DNA of 64,000 nt from Anastrepha obliqua (lineage: Eukaryota; Arthropoda; Insecta; Diptera; Tephritidae). This document shows, one piece after another, positions 49,901 to 58,900 of the stretch. A model generated the notes under the pieces. It worked only from the letters and a program-made list of their open reading frames with translations, had not been told where the DNA came from and made no database searches. The stretch's first letter is position 1. The number at the start of each line of letters is the position of its first letter. The DNA lies in NCBI RefSeq assembly GCF_027943255.1, contig NC_072895.1, positions 86,182,001 to 86,246,000 of the forward strand, in the 5' to 3' direction. Position numbers and translations under genes: made by a program.

Positions 49901-52900
49901 CACAAGTTTTTTATGTTTTTCAAAAGCTGTATAAATTTTATTGAAATCTACGTAGCGGTTTTTAAGTTACAGTGTTCACCAGTTTGAAAAACATAGTTTT
50001 GAGAAAAACGCATTTAAAGTTTTGCTATCGGCTCCGAGCGCCCTTTGTTAATTGTTGAATAACTTGAAAAGTATTTGTCGGATTCACTTCAAATTTTTAC
50101 ACAATATTTTTAAAACATTATACTTTAAGAAAATGCAAAAAAAAAAGATAAATTTTTTGAAAATTCTGACTACCCCTAACCCCTTAATGCCCGGATTTAA
50201 GGAAATTGGGGTAAAAACATACAAGCACAGCTTATGTATGTACATAATTAATGAATCATTAAAAAAAAAGATTTTTTTTATTAATTGAAAAGCAAAATTA
50301 AATATAAAAATATAGTGCTGTTTTTTGCTGGAAGAACGTCATAACTTAAAAAATCCGAATTTCAAGCGAAACACATTAGTTCGTAGCTTTCGCCATCCTT
50401 TTTTTAAAAAAGAAGAATTGGTCGTTTTGGGTTTTGGCACTCTTGCAGCAAATGAGCGATAGGTATGAGGACTTTTCTATGAGCAAACTATTTTTTGGTT
50501 TTTTTTTTGAGTATTATTTTTTTTATTATTACTATTTTTTGTTATTTCCTTAAAATTATTAGTTTTTTATTCTGTGTTTTGTACTATTTTTTGGTTGTTT
50601 TTTATTATAATTGTTATTATTTTTTTTAATCTTTTATTATATCTTTTTTTTTGTTGGTTTTTATTATTTGGTTATTTATTTATTTATTCATATTTTTTAT
50701 TTATTTATTATTTCATATTATTATTTTTACTTTTGTTTTTTATTTTTATTTTGCTTTTATTATCATTTTGTTTTTTTATTACATTGTTTTGTTTTTATTA
50801 CTTTTGTTATTGTTTATTTTTCTTCTGTAAAACGAATTTTTGTTTTATTTTTAGTTTTAATTTTTCTTGTTTTATATTATTGTTGTTTTTATTGTTGTTA
50901 TTTTTGTTTTTATACAATTTTTTTAATTATATTATATTGTTTTTTTTTATTTCTTAAAAAAAGTTTTTTGTTTTATTTTTTATTATTTTTTTGTTGTTGT
51001 TTTTTATTATTGTTTGGTTTTTTGTAACATATTTTTATTTTATTGTTTTTATGTTGTTATTATTTTTTTATATTGTTTTGCTTGTTTTGTTAGTTAAGTT
51101 TTTCGTTTTTTTTATTTTTATTTATTTATTGATTTTTTGTTTTTTTTTTTTATTTTGTTTTTTTTTTTGTTATAATTTTTTTCTTATTTCTTATATAAAA
51201 AATATTTTTTGCTTTATTTTTATTTTCTCTTGATTTTGTATTTTTGTTGTTTTAGATTATGTTTTTTGTTTTTTATTTTTTTTGTTGTTTTCTATTATTG
51301 TTATTAGCTAGTGTCATCTTGAGTGGTTTAAGAACTTATTTAATGACCATCGTAGCATTTAAAAGATCCGTACTTAAATAAACTTTCATGCTACGGTCTT
51401 AAAGCAATTTTTACACTGCATCTCAAAGACGGGAGAGAGCTTGCTAAACAAATTACGCTTGTTTTCTCACTCAAAAATTTAAATTAAGAAAATATCAAAA
51501 TTTAGGAAAAGTTTAATATTATTTCGTCCCTTAGTATAACAATAGCTTTTGTGCTCATAGGCTATTATTTTTTTATTGAATTGTTGGTTTCTCCATCGTT
51601 GATTTTATATGTGGTCAAAATTTTGTCAAATTCTAGTTCCACAAAGTGGGTCAAAACATCAGTCAAAAAATAATAAATATTTAGACATAACGAGATTTGA
51701 GTGAGAGCTACTTTCGACAAAAAGTTTGAAATTCATTTTCTCAAAACATCAAAAAATTTATAGGCTATTTTAATTCTAAGAGGACGATTTAATCCCTTGA
51801 AATATTAAAATTTCTTTACAAAATGTCTGCTCATAAAAACTAATTTTCAATTTACTTTCCCAGCATACTCAACTCAAACGAAATTAGGAGTATCGATGAA
51901 GATGCTTTTCAGCACTTAGGTGATTTATTGGACTTGGAATTGAATAACAATCGCTTGACAGCTTTACCGGCAGGTGTTTTTCGTACACTGCACAGGTTGC
52001 GCAAACTGTAAGTGAACTATGAAAAGTAAAATATATTACCAACTTAACCCCTTTGCACACACCCCTAACTTTATACACCTTTTACAGGTCATTGAATAAC
52101 AACCATCTTGAAATCAACTGGTCCACATTTCGTGGCCTCTCATCACTTCAAAAACTCTTCCTCAAGTCCAATAATTTACGCACACTGCAAGATGGCGTTT
52201 TCTATGTCATGCACGCAATCGAAACGATTGAACTGGACCATAATGGCATCACCTCTCTGAGCCGTCAGGGGCTATTCAATCTAACCAAATTGCACCATTT
52301 GAGTCTATCGAATAATTCCATCACGCGTATCGAACCAGATACATGGGAATTCACACAATCGCTCATTTCACTCGATCTGTCACACAACAACATTAGCGAA
52401 TTCAAGCCACAACATTTGGATTGTCTCAAACGTTTGCGACACTTAAATTTAGGTCATAACAAAATTCAATATCTGGCCGATAATACATTTGATTGTGTGA
52501 AAAATTTAGAGGACTTGAATTTGCGACGCAACAAACTCGCCTGGATTATCGAAGACCAGGGTGCAACGCCGCCATTCAAAGCATTGCGCAAGCTGAAGAA
52601 ACTGGATTTGTATGGCAATAACTTGAAGCAAATTATGGGTAAATCACTAAGCGGCCTGGTCAATTTGGAGTCGCTCAACTTAGGCGACAATGCATTGGCC
52701 TCCATACAATCGGGCGCCTTCGATCACATGCCACATCTGCAAAAATTAAATTTCAAATCTTTGAATTTTATATGCGACTGTGAGTTATTGTGGTTTCAAC
52801 GCTGGCTACGCAGCAACGAACAATCGACAACCGGCACGCAAGTGCAATCGGAAAATGCGGTATGCGGCTATCCGGAGGCTCTGTTCGATCGTCAACTGCT

Positions 52901-55900
52901 GACGCTGAACACCAATGAATTGTTGTGTGGTAAGTGAGAAACCTTAAACTGAGCCATACAAATTTGAAGTTTAAGTTATTAACAAAACTCTTTCGCTATT
53001 TTTAGCCAACTCACCCAAACCCACTATCATACAGGAACCATCTAATCAGCTCACTGTGAAAGGTGGGAATATTACAATGGAGTGCATAGGTATTTCACCA
53101 ACGGCAGCGTCGTTGGCTGCAGCCGATGAGTTGAAGATTAAGTGGCGTCATGACAACCAAAATATACGCGAACGCGAGCGCGGTCACTTATTTGCAACGC
53201 ATCGCAGTGACGCTGGATTTGGAGGCGACAGTTATAGTACCACCGAAACGCGTATACGTCAAGACCATGCTACCAACCAGACTACAATTATCGGCTACTT
53301 GCGCCTGTACAACGTCAGCTATGCGAATGCAGGACGCTACCAATGTGTCGTGTCGAACGCATTTGGCACGACGTACTCACAAAAGTTCAAAATTTCTATT
53401 TTAAGTAAGTTAATTAGATGTTAAGGACGTGTTACAGCAATTGAGGTTTATTCTTTTGAGATCCATCGAGCTTTGTTCGTATAACAGCTGTTTTGTGCAG
53501 TCTAACGGTTAGAGTCGAAATAGGTGTAAGGATATTATTCAGTCATGTCTATCTGCTCACTACACATCGAGCTAAACTTGAGTTATCTCAACAAAAATTT
53601 GGCGCACGTGGATGACTGCGTGCAAGTTTGCTATTTCCATAGGTTGAATTCGGCCATTTAGATTTTCAGCAAGTAATAGAAAAAGTTACACTTTGAGGAG
53701 AAAAGCGGTTTAAATAAGGGGTCTTTCGAAAGACGTGCCTAGAGCTTAAATGTTTAAAAATAAATCATATAAAAATTTAGATTCTTTCAGGTTTTACTAT
53801 TTTTATTAAAAATACGGCTGTTAACAATTATATCCACCATGAGGGCATCTACAAGTCTACGAGTAAAATCTGCCAAACTGTCGATTCATTAATGCTTAGT
53901 TGTTGAGAACGTTGAGATATCGATGTTGAAGTTGTTCAGCAACACTTTGGGCTACGAGTACAGCAGCAATTCTCAACAAAAGTCCGGTTTTTGGTCTGAT
54001 AGTCTCTTTTCTATTCTCGACAGATCCAGTTTCTTAAAAGTTTCTCAACAATCTTTGAATTGTCGATTCATTCGAACGTCTATTTCCACCAAAAAAAGTC
54101 ACAAATTGTGCGATAAGTTGTTCTTAAGGGGTTACATGGGTTTCGTCGGATAAAAAAAGGCCTATTTTCAATATTTTTTTTTTTTCTATGTAAAAAATTA
54201 TTTATTTAATTCAAACTTTTTTCTGTCTTATAGATACATATTTAGAGAATAATTTCTGATTAAAAAAAAAAAAACAAAAATTAAAACTCCTCCATTGTGA
54301 CGTCATTTTCGGTGACCCCTCGAAAAAAAGGTGTTTCCGCATTGTCAGCATAACTCCTGACAGGCTCATCAAAAATGAAAAAACAAAAATAAGTAAAAAA
54401 AGTAAAAATTGGAATTTTGGCAGACATTTTTTAAATAGTTGTAATTGAAAAAAAAAAAAACTCCTTCGTTCAAGCACGAGTAAATTGTATTTCAAACACC
54501 TGTGTAAAATTTCATCAAAATCGCTTGAGTAGTTTTCGAGAACATTTGGCAACCGACTTTGAAAACACGGTTCCGAGAAAAACGCGTTTAAAGTTTTGAG
54601 TAACAATACACACATTTCACACATTTCAAAGGCTGTATCTCCGAATTTATTATCCGGATCGACTTGAAAATTTTGGATAATATTCCTGAGAAGTTGTAGG
54701 AATTAATAAGCAAAAAAAAAAAAATCGATTTTTTGAACCAACGAAACCCATGTAACCCCTTAAAGATCGAACATAAGTTTCAATAATTTTATCGTGTAAA
54801 ATTGTACATCTGCCTACTTAACAAATGTGAAAGATGACATAAAAAAGATACCTTCTAGAAATTATTTATTACTGACATCTAAGCGTCGCTTTCGAAAGAC
54901 CCCTTATTTGGTTTAAGGGGGATAGTCTTCGAGTAGAGAAATAGAATTATTTACAAATACCTCTCGAACGTGGATTCTTGTATAGTTTTTTTTAGTTAAG
55001 CGATTACCAAGTGGCAACCAAAAAATTTAACTAAAATCTAAGTAGTTAAGGAGGGCAGCTCCTCCAGACAACGAGTTTTTCAATCATTCTTTGCAAAAAA
55101 ACTGAGAGTATTTACTATCTCAAATTAAATTACATATTAATATTCATGCTTAAATGAATATACAAACATTTTTTTTGAAAAAAAGAGGTTGTCTGTAAGG
55201 TCGGTTTACTGACGATAGTTTAACGTGACAACGTCATACGAAAATATTGATGGAATGGTTGCAATTTTCAAAACAAAATTTTAATTTTATTTGTTTGATA
55301 GATATTTTGTATGGATATAGAGGAGAAGGTAAATGGAATTGCAATGGAATAGGTCAAGTTACATTTACACAAACGTGAAAAATGACGAAACAAATTCATG
55401 AAAGATATCTTCAATTTCGATTGTGCATCAGACGTTAATAAGTCAACAACACTAAGAGGCACCATCATCGATTTGCCCTTTTCAAGACACTTTACACTCG
55501 AAACACTCCCTTTCATTTCCTACTTTTTCTATCATCGTCCTATTCTCAACAGAGAAATGGTTCATTACCATGCACACAGGAAGAAGGCATATGCAAATAC
55601 AAGTATGTGAATTTATATATCTACATATGCGCATATACATACATATATTATATATGCTCACTCAAGTAGGACAGAGCCAGATGTCGAACGTTGCCGAACG
55701 CGGGGGCCGATTGTGCTCTTTGTCGTTCGTTCCGCGCTCTCGCTTGCAGTTCATTCAAGGTAACGACAAATGAGCAAGGTAACGGCAATGAGCAAGGTAA
55801 CACTAATGAGCAAGGTAACGACACATTTTTTCGTGCGTGCAGCCTGTTAAATCGAATTATAAGACGTTATCACCTCAAAAACATAAATAAAATGGCGGCC

Positions 55901-58900
55901 CTACAGCTGCTCAAACGTGGCTCCTTCAATTTGCGTCGTGGAATGTACAGTCTCTTGTAATCAACTCAAATTAAGCAAACAAAAATGTTTCATTAAAATA
56001 AGTTATTCCGCTTGCGCTTACCTATTTTTTACAAAAAAAAAAATTAAAATTTGAAATGAAAAAGAAAAACAAATTACACTTTTTTATAAACAAATTGATC
56101 AAAACAATATTTTTAGTTATAATTAATATAAAATTTGAGGTACATGCAAAGGCAAATATGTTAAAGAATATCCCTATGAAGTTTTAGGTTGATATCTTGA
56201 TTACTATTTCAGTTATATTCGACAGCGCGGAAAAAAACGTATTTCAAGAAAAAAAGCGATTATAATTTTCGTTCTAAATCATCTTTCGTTCGACGCTCAT
56301 CACTTCACTGACTTTATAGGGACTTTTTAGACATTCAGTAAGGTTTTTGACAAGACGACATGAATTGTTCAAAGCCAGAACAACGCTTCCAATTGTTTAA
56401 ATTTACTTTGAAAAAAAAAAACAAAAAAAACTTCTCGCAAAGTTTTGCAAAAAACCCTGATATGTCAGTTCGTCCTCATACGCAATTTTTTGGCTATTGT
56501 CTTTGAACTAGGTTTTGTTTTTTTTTTGTTTGGTATGCGGACCTGGGAGGTGGAATCTTCTAAATATACGTATGAGTCGATTCACATGCGATATTCCCCG
56601 GCTCGTTTTGAACTCAGTTTCGTAGTGCCTACGAACTAAACTACCCCATCGCCTTGCTGTTCTGCTTTTCCCCCTCGGTATTACCACTTAAAATATTCTT
56701 TCGTTCCTGCGTTCATTATCATCATGTCTCGACGTTCGCATAATTGTTCAGGCTACGTTATAACCATAGTTCCATGTTTCTTCAGATTCTAGCATATATT
56801 GTACTTGGCTAGCAGCTGTCATGCTCTCGCCGATATTTGAGCGTCACATGCTTCGTTCCCCATCAAATCTAGAACATTCTAACAGGAACATTCAACTACG
56901 TGGAATACTTTACGTAAGGATCTCACGTGCGTATAAAATACAGCTTTTGTAAGAATTGATGCCAAATTACCATCATTTTGTTGGACTCCTTTAGATTTAT
57001 TATTCATTTTTATTGAAAAAAAGTAGTCAAAAATTGAATTGATTGTATGGACCATGCAACTCGTAGTCGCGGCGGACATATGCCAGATATCTCATTCAAA
57101 TGCCATGAAATTATATACCAGATTATAATAAAAAAAATCATGCCAACAACATTTATGTTTTGATGAAATGATAATCTTGAGTTCCCAAGTTCCTAAAAAA
57201 CCCCAGGTATAAGTGTGAATCACAATTATAACGCTTAAATATATGAATTGACATGATTGACATGGTCGTTATTTTACGATAAAAAAATATTTTATTCTCT
57301 TGATAATCCTATATTTTTGGAAATGTATTGGATTTATATAGAAAATTTTAGTTTCTGTAACTAGGGAATATCGGCATAAAATTGATATTTTTACGCATTG
57401 TAGATCTCTATTTAGGCATTAGCACAAAACTCTTGTAGCAATAGTACTCATTTGGAAGACCCCGCGGTTCGGCCACGCTTTTATACTGCATACAATGAGT
57501 AGTTATAACCAAGAAATCGTCTTATCTTTCCTTAAACCCACCTTCGACAGGCTCTTCCAGACTAGCATCCCGTCAAGAAGAGAGTGGCAAATTCAAAAAC
57601 CATGAGAAAGAGAGGAAATAAATATATGCACGGATGGATCCAAGTTAGAAAATAAAGTAGGCTATTTAGTTTTTTTTATAAAGAATTAGGATTGTCCGAC
57701 TTCCGGACTACTGTAGCGTCTACGAGTCTTAGCTGTAAAGAAGGTAACTGTGTACCTTAACGCACACGCCGTAACAAGTACTACGATAAATATTTTCTCG
57801 GAAAGCCAGGCGGCCATCAAATCAATGGAGGCAGCTACACTAAGATCAAAGGTTGCTCTGGAATGCCTGGCAGCTCCAAATGGTATTAGCACCATCTGCA
57901 AGGTCAGCCTTATACATATGTGTTCCAGGACATAGAGATATTGAAGGACGGAAATTGCAAGACCGATGACCTAGCCAGAAAGGGTACTAAACTTCCACTG
58001 CTTGAAAACGGAGGCAATACTGGAATTCCTATGGCAGCTTGCAAATTAAGGATAAAAAAAGAAATATTCTGCAGGAGGTCAATAGGTCATGTAGAGCAAA
58101 AATACGTGTGTCACAACCAGGCTAATTTGGCCTCAAAGAGATAATAGATCAGAAGAATTGCTTAACCTCTCAAGAGAGAACATCTCGAAGGTCGTGTCTT
58201 GTGTCACCGGTCATTGGCTGATAGGTAGGCACTCTTCTAGGCTAGGAATATTTTCGTATGAATACTGCAGAAGTTGTAGAGACGAGGAAGAAGAAGAAAC
58301 AGTAGAACACCTCCTCTGTAATTGTCCAGTCTTGGCTACGAGTAGAGCAAGTTTGTTAGTAAAATACCATTTTGACCCTTTCCGGTGTTGGGATAAAACC
58401 TGTCATACTCTTCACAAGAGCGTCTAACTGTGGTATCACAACGGACTTAGAAGGTCCAAGTGAGTTGGCTAATCTAAACCGACTTCGACAAAAACCTAAT
58501 CTAATCTACTCACCTGAACTATTTGACTGCTATCTTCCCAATTCCCCTATGCAGAAACAAATATCAAATCCATTCACCGATTATTTCCTATTTTAAATAA
58601 AAAATTATTAAAAGTCTAAAACCCCGTTTGTCTAATAAGTAAATAACGTTTTTCTTTTCAGTTCATCCGACCTTCCTGCAAATTCCATCAAATTTAACCA
58701 TTGATTCGGGCGACACAGCGCGCCTGGTGTGCTCAGCTACTGGTGACCCAGTGCCCGAAATTGCCTTGCAAAAATTTGGTGGAAGCGATTTTCCAGCGGC
58801 GACGGAACGACGGCTTCAAGTTCTACGTGAAGAAAATGCCTTCATAATCACCAATGCGAAACCGATCGACACCGGCATTTACACGTGCACCGCTGAAAGT

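Noticed and set aside
50574..51233. Overlapping hydrophobic ORFs of 127, 138 and 80 codons
   Set aside because: Translations of a T-rich low-complexity tract; composition is only F, L, I, Y, V and C.
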